NCBI GenBank assembly: GCA_022495995.1
Contig: JAFEMH010000932.1
Span: forward strand, 124,001 to 188,000
Direction of reading: 5' to 3'
Source of the DNA: Adenophora triphylla var. japonica
Taxonomy: Eukaryota; Streptophyta; Magnoliopsida; Asterales; Campanulaceae
Length of the DNA stretch: 64,000 nt
How positions within the stretch are numbered: the stretch's first letter is position 1; each line of letters opens with the position of its first letter. Made by a program: the position numbers and the translations under genes. The notes beneath the pieces are model-generated. The model was not told the origin of the DNA, searched no databases, and was given only the letters and a program-made list of their open reading frames with translations. Of this stretch, positions 13,333 through 24,884 are shown in pieces.

Positions 13333-13464
13333 GTATTTTCAATATAATTTTCAAATAATCGTTTTACAATGTATACAAACATCTATATTTCCTTTTGTAT
13401 TTATTTCGATTTTAATCAGTTATTCGTTAGTAACTGTCCGTGCATCGCACGGGGGTCAATCTAG

Positions 13465-14136
13465 TAGGGATAAAATTAACACTTTTGATAACAAATTATG
13501 CTATTAATTGCTTTTCTTAAACTTGACGAAAAGTCAAAAAGTGACAGATAATTTGGACGGGAGGGAGTACTACCTCCGTCCTAGCATACTTAAGAAAATT
13601 GGTCAATCCAATCACAGTTTGATCGATAATTTAATCAAAAATTAATTATCAAAATTAAAAATTGTCATTCAAATTCCTTGGTCATGTGCCATTTTTCTCT
13701 TCCGCTTTAAAAATAAATGTTACACAGAAGAGAAAAAAATGTTGTGTAAATAAAAAAGTAAAATGCAATATTTATTTTGAAAAGAGAGTTAGAAAAAATT
13801 AATTTAATGGGGGACACGCAAGGGGATCAACGCACCGCACACATAGAAAGAAAGAAAGAATATTTATAACATAGAAAAGAAAAGCAAAGAGAGATGATTT
13901 AGGATCTACTGTACTGTAAAAACTACTTATGTTTATGGGAGATGTTAATTAATTAGGAAGGAAGGAAGGAAGGAGTATCTTTTCATATCATTCATTTTAT
14001 TTAATGGAATACCCTACTACTTACTAGTCTCTAATTCATATCACAATTCAATTCAATCGCTAGTCAATTTTGATTGATTTTGAGATTTGAGATTTGGATT
14101 TTGGATTTTGGATTTTGGATTTGGAAGAAGAAGAAG
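13465..14136. promoter_or_regulatory. Upstream region of the FBT7-like gene, with MITE ends
   Basis: At 13555-13582 two Stowaway-type termini meet at a TA: 'ggacgggagggag' TA 'ctacctccgtcc'. Both look truncated at their far ends. Nearer the gene, 'tatttataa' at 13861-13869 is a plausible TATA box. It lies about 270 bp before the ATG and would imply a 5' leader of about 240 nt ending in short 'tttggat' and GAA repeats. No transcript data are available, so the promoter call is tentative. Confidence 0.35.
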
Positions 14137-15531
14137 ATGAAGGAGATGGCGATGGAGATGGAAGAAAAAGAAAGGAAAAGGAATTATAATCGCAAGTTTG
14201 TATTGGGAATAGGTTTCTTTGTGCAGGGAATGAGATGTTACCCTTGGATGGCTGCCATCTTCTTCCTCAAAGACTTCCTTCAAATGGATCCTTCCTCTCT
14301 CCAGATCCTTCTTAACTCCTCCAATCTTCCCATGGTTGCCAAACCCTTTTACGGCCTTCTCTCCGACTCCTTTTACATCCGCCGCCAACACCGCCTCCCC
14401 TACATCTCCCTTGGTGGTATGGTTGCTAGCTCCTCCAATCTTCTACTCTTTTTTTTTTATTCTTTTATTATTTGCATTTCAATTCATTTTTTTTTCTTTT
14501 TTTTTGCAGCTTTGTTACAGGCTCTTTCTTGGTTTGCTATTGCCTCCTCATCCTCCCCCATCTCATTCTTCTCCATCACCCTTTTTCTTCTTCTCGGTAA
14601 CCTCGGTGCCTCTTTAGTTGAGGTTGCCAATGATGCCATTGTTGCTGAGACTTCTAAACCTCCTCAAGGCCTCCAGTCTTTTGTTTGGATTGCCTCCTCC
14701 ATTGGCGGTGTCCTTGGTAACCTTCTTGCCGGTGTCTCCATTCATCGTTTCTCCCCCAAGGCTATCTTCTTTTTCTTTGGCCTCCTCCTTACTCTCCAGT
14801 TTCTCTTAACAATTTTCACCAGTGAGACGTCGCTTGACCTCCCAAACAGTACAACCAATCTCGGGATCAGAACCCAACTCTCTCAGCTTCTACTGCTCTT
14901 ACGCAAACCTGACATTGCTCTGTCCGTCACTTGGTTCGCAGCCTCCTATGCCATTATTCCAGCCCTTACTGGTACTATGTTCTACTACCAGACTGAGCAT
15001 CTAAAGATTGAGTCTTCCGTACTCGGAATATCCAAGGTGTTTGGACAGGTAGCAATGCTGCTATGGGGCATTATGTATAAGCGACACTTCAAATCAATTC
15101 AACCGAGGAAACTCATCTCAGCGATTCAGGCAACCATGGCCCTTTTTATGATTTCTGATTTTTTGTTCGTCAAGGGATTTTACAAGAAGATGGGGGTGCA
15201 AGACTCGGTCTATGTTGTGGTATTCTCGGGACTTCTTGAAGTTCTCTATTTCTTTAAGATTCTCCCTTTTAGTATTCTGATAGCTAAGCTGTGCCCTGCT
15301 GGCTGCGAAGGGTCTTTGATGGCTTTTGTCATGTCCAGCGTTGCACTTGCATTCATATTGAGTGGCTACCTTGGAGTTGCACTTGCTTCATATGTTGGGG
15401 TCACAGGTAATGACTTCTCGGGCTTGCCACGTGGGCTTCTGATTCAAGCAGCAGCCACAGCTCTGCCTCTTTTCTTTGCAGCATGTATCCCCCATGATGC
15501 AAATCTCGATACAAAAAAGAAAGAAAACTGA
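14137..15531 (+). CDS. FBT7: Folate-biopterin transporter family protein (FBT7-like)
   Basis: Membrane transporter of the folate-biopterin (BT1) branch of the major facilitator superfamily, predicted to move folates or pterins; the substrate of this member is inferred from family only. Two exons: 14137-14416 and 14510-15531, giving 433 residues, the usual length. Support: GIGFFVQGMRCYPWM (about 25-38), SNLPMVAKPFYGLLSD (about 62-77), QHRLPYISLGALLQALSW across the splice, GASLVEVANDAIVAE, TGTMFYYQT, LGISKVFGQVAMLLWG, and CEGSLMAFVMSS near the end, with about 12 hydrophobic segments. The start at 14137 is the first ATG; the frame upstream is open but has no ATG. The 93-nt intron is T-rich, a multiple of three and free of stops, so retention would add 31 mostly Phe/hydrophobic residues. 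From memory the closest Arabidopsis relative is FBT7, but a paralogue is possible. Confidence 0.9.
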   Translation: MKEMAMEMEEKERKRNYNRKFVLGIGFFVQGMRCYPWMAAIFFLKDFLQMDPSSLQILLNSSNLPMVAKPFYGLLSDSFYIRRQHRLPYISLGGMVASSSNLLLFFFYSFIICISIHFFFFFFAALLQALSWFAIASSSSPISFFSITLFLLLGNLGASLVEVANDAIVAETSKPPQGLQSFVWIASSIGGVLGNLLAGVSIHRFSPKAIFFFFGLLLTLQFLLTIFTSETSLDLPNSTTNLGIRTQLSQLLLLLRKPDIALSVTWFAASYAIIPALTGTMFYYQTEHLKIESSVLGISKVFGQVAMLLWGIMYKRHFKSIQPRKLISAIQATMALFMISDFLFVKGFYKKMGVQDSVYVVVFSGLLEVLYFFKILPFSILIAKLCPAGCEGSLMAFVMSSVALAFILSGYLGVALASYVGVTGNDFSGLPRGLLIQAAATALPLFFAACIPHDANLDTKKKEN

Positions 15532-16839
15532 GCACCAGGAGCAGCAACCACTTTTCGGATTTACACAGGTACAGTTGTTTCATTATTCCTTGGAGATCAT
15601 CATCAGTTGGAGCTGTAAAAACAAACATTAACTGCAGCGCGCAAAAATGCTGACAAGAGGTTTTATCCACCAATGATGGGATCTGAGTGCATTGGCACAC
15701 CATTTAAGTGAATTCACTTTTACTAGAAAGTTTGAGATTTCAAGAAGATTATATTATGTATGATATAGAAAATTCATCTGTAGTTCTGTTAGGGCACTTA
15801 TGGAGTGTGCAATTCAACAGGGGAAGGCATGGACGGCCACAAACAAATAGTAACGATTTATGTATCAGAGCTAATTGAGTTGGATCTTGGAAGGAAGTTC
15901 ATGGGCAACTGTCTTTGGATATCCTTAATTTATAAAACATCAATGACAATATCATTTGTACCCCAGTAACATCAGTTCAGTTCAGTTAGTTCATGTGCTA
16001 TGTCTTATTTGTTTACAACATTTTTCTTAAATATCCAGGCTCAAAATACCAATCCGCAATTTCACTTACTTTTTAAGTCTGAGAATGAGAATACTACTAT
16101 AAGCAGCAAATTGGTTTATTAAATAAATAAATGAATACCAGGCTCAAACGCAATTTCAGTCTCTCCCTCTTGAAAATAAGAAGCTGATCTAACAAGCTTC
16201 ATGGAAGCATGATGACACTACTTTAAACATTCATCGACAAATCAATGAAACAAAGTTGTAAGATAATGGAGTAACTATTTCAAAGCCAAAGCTACTCAGC
16301 TATGTACTAGTCTGAGAAAAGTTGAACATAAAGGCTTCAACAAGGAATGCCTCTTCAAACCATATTTTTCTACGAGTAAAAGATTTTTCCTTCTACTTCT
16401 TATTAATGACAATCACAGCAACGTTTCAAAAAAAAAAAAAAATACCAATCGCAGCAATGGTTACAAGTATGTTCTTGTCCATTCTCAGGTGCTTGTTAAA
16501 ATGATAAACACAAAATGGGGACAAAAGGCATGCATATATGAAGCAAACGAAATTAAGACTGAGATTCTCAACCCATCATCAAATTCAGGAAGAAACAAGC
16601 CTCAATAAGAAAAGGAGGAAATCCTTCTGATAAGAATATGAGGCGCACAGCATCCATATGTTCGCATTAGTAAGATATCTATGTGATCCAAAAATTCTCA
16701 AGTGTGGTTAGTTTTACGAGCTAAATTATCATTAAGTATATAATCAGAGAATGCACATTGGTCATTAATTCAGCAAAACTGGTTGAAATATATGTTATCT
16801 AATTGAACCTACATGGCTTTGAAAACAATTCAGCAAAAC
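15532..16839. other. 3' flank of the FBT7-like gene
   Basis: Probable 3' UTR followed by AT-rich intergenic DNA with small A runs. I see no gene, RNA or clear transposon end. Confidence 0.4.
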
Positions 16840-19132
16840 TGGCCAGGGCACGACTCATGACCCTTAAACACCCTACCTGATACAGTCGTCCAACCCAAGG
16901 CACGTCTAGGCACGACTGCATGGCACGACTCGTGCCATAGGACACGACTCGTGCCCTGAACAGAAATTCAGTTTCAATGCTGAAACATCAACAACCTTGA
17001 AACAATCTCCCATAACCATTTCTCCCAACTCAAACACAATACAATAAACTTCAAACTTCAGTTCAACTTATACCAATTTTTCCTCAAGCCATTTCAACCA
17101 ACCAAAACCCTTTCCCTACATTTTAGATTCAAAGAACCATATTACCAACCTTTCATTCAACATTTCTAATTCAATCCAAACCTATATACCATTACTCACT
17201 TATACTTCACCAAAACCTTAATCCAATTCATTCCAAAACCAAAAGAAAATGGTCCAAACTAGCATACACCAATTTATACCTCAAGCCTTTCATACTAAGT
17301 TAATAACACCATATTCACATAATGCAACTCATCCTCAAACCATTTCAACCCAAGTAAAATGTACCAAAGTGACATGCAACCATTATAACATTAACCTTAA
17401 ATTATTCCCATCCTTTCACCTTAGCAACAACACAATAATCAAACCTTAATTCAACTCATTCCAATACCTTTCCACCACCTAACGAATTTATTATGAATTC
17501 TTTAAGTATAATCAATGTACTTAAATTATTTATTACGCACTGCTATAAAACATCAGCTATGGAAACAAGAGCAACAACTATTCTAAATCTGAAACCAAAT
17601 TATTTGAAAATTGCTCAGAAAATTATCCAATTTAGGCTCAAAAAGCATTCAATTCCGATTTAAAACGAAGAAGTTAAGAATATCAAAAGGTTAGATGAAT
17701 GTTAACGAAAATTAGGATTGTTCTGAAAATATTTAAGATCTACACATGGCAAACTGATCTTTAGCCCATGCCAAAAGATTTGGATCCAAATATCATAATC
17801 AAAAGAAAACCAAACTAATGACTGTTCCATTCCAGAGTTTAGCTTTCTGCAAAAGGGCATGCACCAAACAATTGGCCACCTCTCAGTGGAACAAATGACT
17901 TCCTAGACATGATGGAGTATATGACTATCTCCACTTATTTTATCTTTCCCTTGTTGATTTGATAGCACAAGCCGAAATTCACATACAATCAAACATTTTG
18001 TTCCAACATTTTCTCTTCAATTAGACAATACAATTATACAAATGAGCAATCTATTATCTCTTAACTCCTCACTTTTTTCCCAGTACCAAATTTTCTCCTA
18101 ACTAACAAGTTGACTATCTTGCATACCAAGAGCGGACATAGATAGTTTGGCAAAATCCAATTGGGTATCATGAAGGATAGTTACAGCAACAGGGAAAGAT
18201 CAACACCAAGCTACGCTAATAGCTCAATAGAAGATACAACTTATGATTCGGAGAGGGTGCCATACAAAGAGGTGCTACAACTATAACAACAGGAACAAAT
18301 ATTTCTTGAGAAAGAGAGATAAATTCACACATATTATTACTATCTAGATGAATTAAGATTTTGAAAGCACAAAATCAAAAAATCACTTACTCTTCCACCT
18401 CAAAACCTTCATATTACTTACCCCTTCTTTTTCCTCAAACTACAACCACAATACCAAACTCAAGAAATTGGTCCTAAACCACATGCAACCATTATCCAAG
18501 AACAATATCAAATTTTTAACACTAAATAAGCATGAATTTGAAGGAAAATATAATAACTTACCGGAATAATTCGAAATTAAGAAAAACTTCAATCGAATAG
18601 ATGCGATCCTATCGGCTTCCTCAACATTTAGACGCAGACGGATCGAAAAACGGAAACGAAATGAATTTAAGGAAATTTATGGAAGAAAATCCTAGGTTGA
18701 AGCTTTTTGCAGGATGAAAGAACCATGTAAGAAATTTTGCTGAAGTAGACATTAAGAATGAAGTTTTCTTATCAAAATCAAAGATAAACATTAATATATT
18801 TTCACTTTAGCTCCTCCAAGGATTGAATTGCTACAACTAACTACCTTAACTTCCAACCTTTACACATTAGCACCTCAATATTTTCATAAGCTCTTATTTA
18901 CATTTTCCAAATATTATTAATTTACTACACCATTCCTATTTATTTCAAGTAGACATTAAATAATTAAATTAAATTTATTAACATACTTAAAATGTCAAAT
19001 AAATTAATAAAATAATAAACTAACACATAAATATCACAAATATTATGAAATGCATAAAATGAGATGCCACGCACCCCACCCCCACGTGCTCAACATGTGC
19101 TTAAAATAGTGCCTAGGATTAGGGTCGTGACA
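16840..19132 (-). mobile_element. Decayed Gypsy LTR, right end defined
   Basis: The right end 'aaaatagtgcctaggattag' + 'ggtcgtgaca' (to 19132) matches the outer end of the LTRs of the gag-only element at 47824-59685 (there 'ggtcgttaca'). Near the left it has a cluster of palindromes such as GGCACGACTCGTGCC (16845-16965), in the same relative place as the GGGCGACCGCCC cluster of that LTR. No PBS or PPT was found beside it and the left border is not visible, so it is a solo or truncated LTR of a related family. The body is AT/CA-rich with no ORF. Confidence 0.6.
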
Positions 19133-19209
19133 GTTGTTCTCTTTTTTTTTCTTTTTTTATTTGATATCATATGTTTTGATTGTATTTCATATATTTTTTT
19201 TTTATACAG

Positions 19210-20720
19210 CTTTGGGCATGGGATAGATTGCTATGTACGCAACCTATTTCTCTTAGGCCAAATGAGGATCAGGGCAACCTTCCCTTGGGTGCAGGTATAC
19301 ATTTATTAACGAGTTTTCCATTTGAAATGTTATTGTCACCTACTACATATTGAAACTTTTGACTTATACTTCTCCATTTATTGAATTTCAGGTGGATTGG
19401 AAGGTTATCTCTGAAGTATGTTACTGCACACAACCTTCACAGCTATCGAGACCAACTAACGCACTCAACTGATGATCAGGTTGTGTGGATGCCATACAGA
19501 GATCGACAGGCTCCAGCTTATTGCCGTCAGGGAGAGACTGTTTGGAGGTCTAGAGTCCCTCTGATCTGTTTTGAGAAGGTAGAGTGGCACCACCCTGATC
19601 GCGTGTTGAGGCAGTTCGGCATGCTGCAGGGGATCCCAGAACCGTGTGACACAGGGGAGGAGTTGCACAGGGTTGACCGTCGCGGGAACAACCATGTTGT
19701 TTGGGGTTCCCGACACCAGCGATTTATAGCAGCTTGGGAACAACGGCGGGATAGAGTGGTATACGGGCAGATGGGGGTTCAGGCCATGCATTATACGCAT
19801 CCTTACATGGTTTGGTACAGGAGGATCACGTGCATGTTTGTTCAAAACCCAGTGCATGTAGAGGAGATTGGTTACCGGACGATGGCCCCTTTCTTGGAGG
19901 GTTTGATAAGCATTTCTTAAATTGTTCTCATTATAATCACCTTACTTTTCTTACTTCGAATTATTAAATTATGTCTCATTCTCATAATTTATGCTATAAA
20001 AACATGTACAAAACTTACATCATGTTCATGTGACAAATGAAGCTGGCATTACTAGGGATGAGGAGCAGCAAAGTCCGCCGTGTCCATTCCGGTTTGAGGT
20101 GCGGAGGGTTGTCAGACACACTCTCACGCATGTGAGAGAGCAACAACGGCTTGAGGTTGAAGCACCTACAGTACCGGTTGATTGCGCTTAGGGTGTGGCA
20201 CCTAGACAGCCTCGTAGACGTGGACATCGTGCACCCAGACAGGCACAGCCGGGGATGAACTTACATGATGAGCCAGAGCCACAGCCACAGCCTCACATCG
20301 ACCCACAGCCACAGCCTCAAGCCCAGACCCAGGATGATGGGCTATTTGAATGGTCGTCACAGTGGACTCAAAGTCAATTTACTGGGAGTGGGAGTGGGTG
20401 AGGGGATGGGAGTGGGAGTGGGAGTGGGTGGAGTTCCCAGCCAGACCCTTCCTCCTGAACCCACTATGGGTTTTGGACAATATTCGGGAAGTGGAAGTGC
20501 CTTTAGGGTTCCTCTATCTACGTCACAAGCATCGTTCCAACCCTTCTCCGATCTGAATTCGACTTCTTCTGGCGGGGCTTACTTTGAGGGCATTACACAA
20601 CCTCAAAGGGAGGATTTTCAGAGACAGGCTGACATAAGAAAGGGATCTAGGTCGCGACATCCGATAAACAAATTCACTCCATCTACATATGATAAAACAT
20701 ATGAAAGAAGGAAGAAGTGA
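19210..20720 (+). pseudogene. Plant mobile domain (MAIN-like / PP7 long form) gene fragment
   Basis: The plant mobile domain (PMD) occurs in MAIN-family host proteins and in transposons. An exon at 19210-19294 reads LWAWDRLLCTQPISL, and a second from 19392 to about 19900 carries the core (VPLICFEKVEWHHPDRVLRQ, then HHVVW-type and AAWEQRRDRVV, HPYMVWYRRIT). Part of the C-terminal tail follows from about 20030 to 20720, with a basic stretch, PQ repeats and a GSGSG tract. The gene is broken: exon 1 to exon 2 joins out of frame by one base, an in-frame TAG lies at about 20188-20190, and the frame shifts again in the GGGAGT repeats near 20400. The N-terminal exons are missing, and a Gypsy LTR ends just 78 bp upstream. 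Whether it was a host gene or transposon cargo cannot be told. Confidence 0.75.
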
Positions 20721-20898
20721 GATTTGATTAGTTTAGTAGTTTTTGTAATGGATATTTGTAATATATTATAATATTTTTGTAATCTATTTGTTTGTTATTT
20801 GAAAGTTTTAGTTTGTTTCTATATTTGTTGTTGTATACATGAGTTTTGTTTTGTTGGTTTTGTTGTTTGTATACATGTGTTTTGCAGCACCTTCCTTT

Positions 20899-21093
20899 AA
20901 ACTCGCTAATTGAATTGGCGATTTTCAATTTCGTTTAAACTCGCCAAATGAAATGGCGAGTTTAATTTTCATGGAATTTGTTTTTTAATATTACAGAAAA
21001 TAATTAATGGAAATAAAAAATAAATAAACTCGCTAAATGGTTTGGCGAGTTTGAAAGGAAAAATGTCAAAATCGCTACACGGTGTAGCGATTT
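20899..21093. repeat. Four short palindromes behind the MAIN-like fragment
   Basis: Three share stems of the type AAACTCGCYAA/TTGGCGAGTTT with 4-6 nt loops (about 20899-20926, 20933-20963, 21026-21052). A fourth has the same design but another stem, ATCGCTACAC/GTGTAGCGAT (21069-21092). They resemble the subterminal palindromes of the CACTA element at 62141 in arrangement, not in sequence. Confidence 0.8.
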
Positions 21094-21424
21094 ACAAAAA
21101 GTGGGACACTTTGGGCAAAAGTTTGAACAATAAGTCATAATAGTAAATAAAAATTTTAAAAAGAATTAAATGAGAAAAAAATCGAAAGGAAATGGGAGGA
21201 AATCTAATAAATTTTCCTCCCAAGGTGTGCTTTCGAGTTTTTTAAGGGAAGAAGTGGAAGGAAAGGAAGGGAAAATTTTATGGATTTTCCCTCTTACACT
21301 TTCCTTCCAAAAGTGGGAGAAATTGAAAGGAAATAGAATTTCATTAACAAATCTTTTTGCTATACCTATTTTAACCTTCAAATATAATATTCTTTCCTCT
21401 TTCATTAAGGGTATAAATATAATT

Positions 21425-23119
21425 GGGTTAATTACAAATTAGGGCCTGAAGTTTCACATGAGGTCCCCAAGAGGGGCCTGACTTTTTTTTTTAGCGATTT
21501 AGGGTCTGACTTCACATTTTTTTATCAAATCAGGGCTTTTTGACGAATTTCATCCAAAAATCCCTTAAGTTAAAGAAAAGTTACCGAAGGGACTAGTTTG
21601 TAATGATTATTAGTTTTAAGGGGTCAAATGCAAAGTTTAAATATAAAGTGTTCAAAATTTATTTCTTTTTCCAAAATAATTAATATTATCTTAATTCTAA
21701 AATAATTAATATCCGGAATAAATATATGTAATGTTCGTAAAAAAAATATTTTTTTTACTTTTTATGTCACAAAATAATTAATGTTCGTAACATATAATGT
21801 ATTAAAAAAAACTGAAAATTTTAATTATTTAATATAATGTTAATATATTACGAACATTAACTTTTTTTAACATAATAATAAAAAATAAATTAATTTTATT
21901 TAATTTATCTTTAGCACCGTTCCATACAATCCAAAGTGTTCCTTGAGTGCCTCCTCCGTTGTCTCCCGAGAAATCCCTCCAACAAACAGCTTGAATTGGT
22001 CCGGATCCTCCATACCCAAACCCTTAAATCCTTAGAACGAAGAAGAACAGAGAACAATATTGAAATTCCGAGAAGGAATGAAAAATCAAATTAAGGAGCG
22101 CTAGTTTAATAGCTTAAATTTTTCTAAACCAGGGTTTTAAGGAAGGGTTAAAACCCTTAACAAAAGTCAATTTTCGAGTGGGGAGGGGAGTCTTTGGAGA
22201 AGGAGGGGTATTGACCTAAAATAGGTCAAAACACTTTTATACTCCACCTGGGAACAATGATGTTCTTTAATTAATTTTAATATATTACGAACATTAACTA
22301 TTTTTTTAACATAGTTAATGTTCGTAATATATTAACCTTTTATTAAATAATTAATAGTTTTGAAAAAAATGTTTTTTTTTTACTTTTTATATCACAAAAC
22401 AAAATTTATTTATTTATTATTATTATGTTAAAAAATAGTTAATGTTCGTAATATATTAACATTTATTAAATAATTAATATTTTTGAAAAAAAATATATTT
22501 TTTACTTTTTATGTCACAAAACAAAATTTATTTATTTATTATTATTATTATGTTAAAAAATAGTTAATGTTCGTAATATATTAAAATTATATTAAATAAT
22601 TTATAGTTTTGAAAAAAAATATTTTTTTACTTTTTATGTCACAAAATAAAATTAATTTATTTTTTATTATTAAGTTAAAAAATAGTTAATGTTCGTAATA
22701 TATTAACATTATATTAAATAATTAAAATTTTCAATTTTTTAATACATTATATGTTACGAACATTAATTATTTTGTGACATAAAAAGTAAAAAAAATATTT
22801 TTTTTACGAACATTACATATATTTATTCCGGATATTAATTATTTTAGAATTAAGATAATATTAATTATTTTGGAAAAAGAAATAAATTTTGAACACTTTA
22901 TATTTAAACTTTGCATTTGACCCCTTAAAACTAATAATCATTACAAACTAGTCCCTTCGTTAACTTTTCTTTAACTTAACGGATTTTTGGATGAAATTCG
23001 TCAAAAAGCCCTGATTTGATAAAAAAAAGTGAAGTCAGGCCCTAAATCGCTAAAAAAAAAAGTCAGGCCCCTCTTGAGGACCTCATGTGAAACTTCAGGC
23101 CCTAATTTGTAATTAACCC
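21425..23119. mobile_element. Mutator-like element (Pack-MULE) with long TIRs
   Basis: Terminal inverted repeats start GGGTTAATTACAAATTAGGG and extend about 480 bp on each side (21425 to about 21905, and about 22640 to 23119). The element is flanked by a perfect 9-bp duplication AATATAATT (21416-21424 and 23120-23128), the size typical of the Mutator superfamily. There is no transposase ORF. The centre (about 21905-22260) is less AT-rich and contains the 5' part of an RRM gene. The right arm holds about four extra tandem copies of a 115-120-bp unit with 'gttaatgttcgtaatatatta' (about 22270-22720). It is non-autonomous and needs a MuDR-type transposase in trans. Confidence 0.9.
21909..22013 (-). 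pseudogene. Captured 5' fragment of an RRM-type RNA-binding protein gene
   Basis: On the minus strand an ATG at 22013 opens a frame of about 35 codons that reads MEDPDQFKLFVGGISRET and continues EEALKEHFGLYGTVLK. This is the start of an RNA recognition motif with RNP2 (LFVGGI) and helix 1, as in hnRNP A/B-like plant proteins. The homology stops where the MULE inverted repeat begins. The sequence right of the ATG (22014 to about 22250) may be captured 5' UTR and promoter. It cannot make a functional RRM, as RNP1 is missing. Confidence 0.8.
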
Positions 23120-24084
23120 AATATAATTTACTTTAATTTCATTCCTCTTCCTTTCTAACTTTGAAGCATGTCTTGAAAATATTAAATTCCCTCTTCTTTT
23201 CTTTTCCCTTCTCTTCTCTTCTCTTCTCTTCTCTTCTCTTCTCTTCTCTCCTCTTCCTTTCTTTTCTCTTCCTTTAAAACTCGGGAGCGGACCCTAATTC
23301 TCTCTGTCGTTTTAAAACCAAGAGGCTCTTAGGGTTGATGAAGTATAAATATAATATGGGTTTCCTAAACCTAAACCCAAAATAATCCAAGTCCAAGTTC
23401 AATGAGGAAAACCCAATTTAGGTAGCTTAATTTTAATAACTAAGCCCATTAATCTTAATCCATCTAGGAAAGGTAAACCCAATTAATTAATCAAATAACC
23501 TAAATAATCAATTTAGAAAATAATAATAACTAAATAAATGAAATAAATATTAGGGTTATTACATTCTTACTCTCTTAAAAGAAGTTTAGTCCTCTAAACT
23601 TTCATAATCCGATGAAGCAACTAATCTTATCATATCAATCTACACTAAATGCTCCAAGAATGATACTGAGGTCAAACCTAAGGCTCAAATCAAACGTATC
23701 CTCACACATTCTAAACTCCCAAGATCTAAAGCCAAAAAAGAAAAATAATAAAAAATAATAATACCCTAATTTTTAATTATTTACCTAGGTTACTTGAGAA
23801 CGATCGGGTCGGGTCGACTGGGTCTCAGGTCGAACATGGCACCAAACCTGATTCAAACTCGATCTGTTTATAAAAAATTAAAATCATATCCGAATTTTTC
23901 GTATTGGATCGGGTTCGATCAAATTGGCATCCCTATTTGGAAGAAATGAAATCACAAGGCTTTAGAGAACGTCGAGTATACTCCTAGTATACAAAAGATG
24001 TGTCACCTGATTTCGTGCCTTTTGCTTATATATTAACTATTTACTTTTCAAAAAAGGAATAATACATCCGGACTCAGGTGATAA
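23120..24084. other. Intergenic DNA with pentanucleotide repeat and LTR remnant
   Basis: A (CTTCT)n tract of about 8 units lies at 23208-23249. At 23555-23580 'agggttattaca' is followed by 'ttcttactctcttaaaagaa', which looks like a Gypsy LTR end plus polypurine tract on the minus strand (compare 50676-50705). The rest of that element is not recognisable. No gene seen. Confidence 0.4.
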
Positions 24085-24880
24085 GTGTTGAAAAAATGAG
24101 GATGTTGGTTAAAATGTATGGTCTTAATTTTTAGACCAATAACTGTTAGACCAAAGTGAGAATTGGAATGGATTAATGACATGTAATGAAACAATATTCA
24201 TATATGGATTAAGTTCGTTTGATGATTAGAATCCATAGTTGAATGGGTTAAAGATTGACAAGTAAGTGGGTTCTTGGAGAGGGTTTTATTGTAATTTCAC
24301 ATGGGAAATGAATAGCCTCTCACGTGCCTTATTTAGACAAAATTTATTTAAGTGTCAATTTGGTTACTTGTTGATAACTTTGTCATAGTCAAATGTTGTG
24401 GGCTTGAAAAAGGGGTAGTTAACTTTCAAAGTTAACTGAAAAGGTCAATTCCCTATGAAAATGATAGTAATTTTTTGGAATAAAAGGCACATTCAGTCCA
24501 TCAAAAAACACATATTCCATCTAAAATATTTTCCTCTTACAAACTCACTATTGTTTTGATTTTGTTGTTGTGGTCGAAGGAGAACAAAGAAGCATTGTAC
24601 ATATTTGTTCTTGGAGTTGAATTATCTTGGAAGCGGGTTACTGACTCGTTTGGCGTGCACCGGCTATACGGGTGCAATACTTCTTCAAGGCTAGTCCACT
24701 TGTTGGGTATTCAACCTATACGATAAGTTTTATTTTCGTCTTTTAAATTTCTGCAATCAGTTTCTAATTATTATTAGTTTTTGTTCCTTTTTTTTTCTTT
24801 TATTGCATTCGTTGGTTTTGTCTTGGTGATTGATGCTTAATTTACCGTAAGTATGTGTTGGCCTTGTAAATTAATTATGA
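24085..24880 (+). mobile_element. Possible solo LTR
   Basis: A stretch with LTR-like composition: an upstream AT-rich part, a TATA-like 'gaataaaaggcac' (about 24478-24490), then a T-rich leader-like segment. No ORF. I could not fix the TG...CA ends or a target duplication, so this is a weak call; unannotated intergenic DNA is the alternative. Confidence 0.25.
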
Positions 24881-24884
24881 TATA

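Noticed and set aside
14074..14136. Longer N-terminus for the FBT7-like protein
   Set aside because: The extension starts at TTG and is built from 'tttggat' simple repeats; the first ATG is at 14137 and fits the family.
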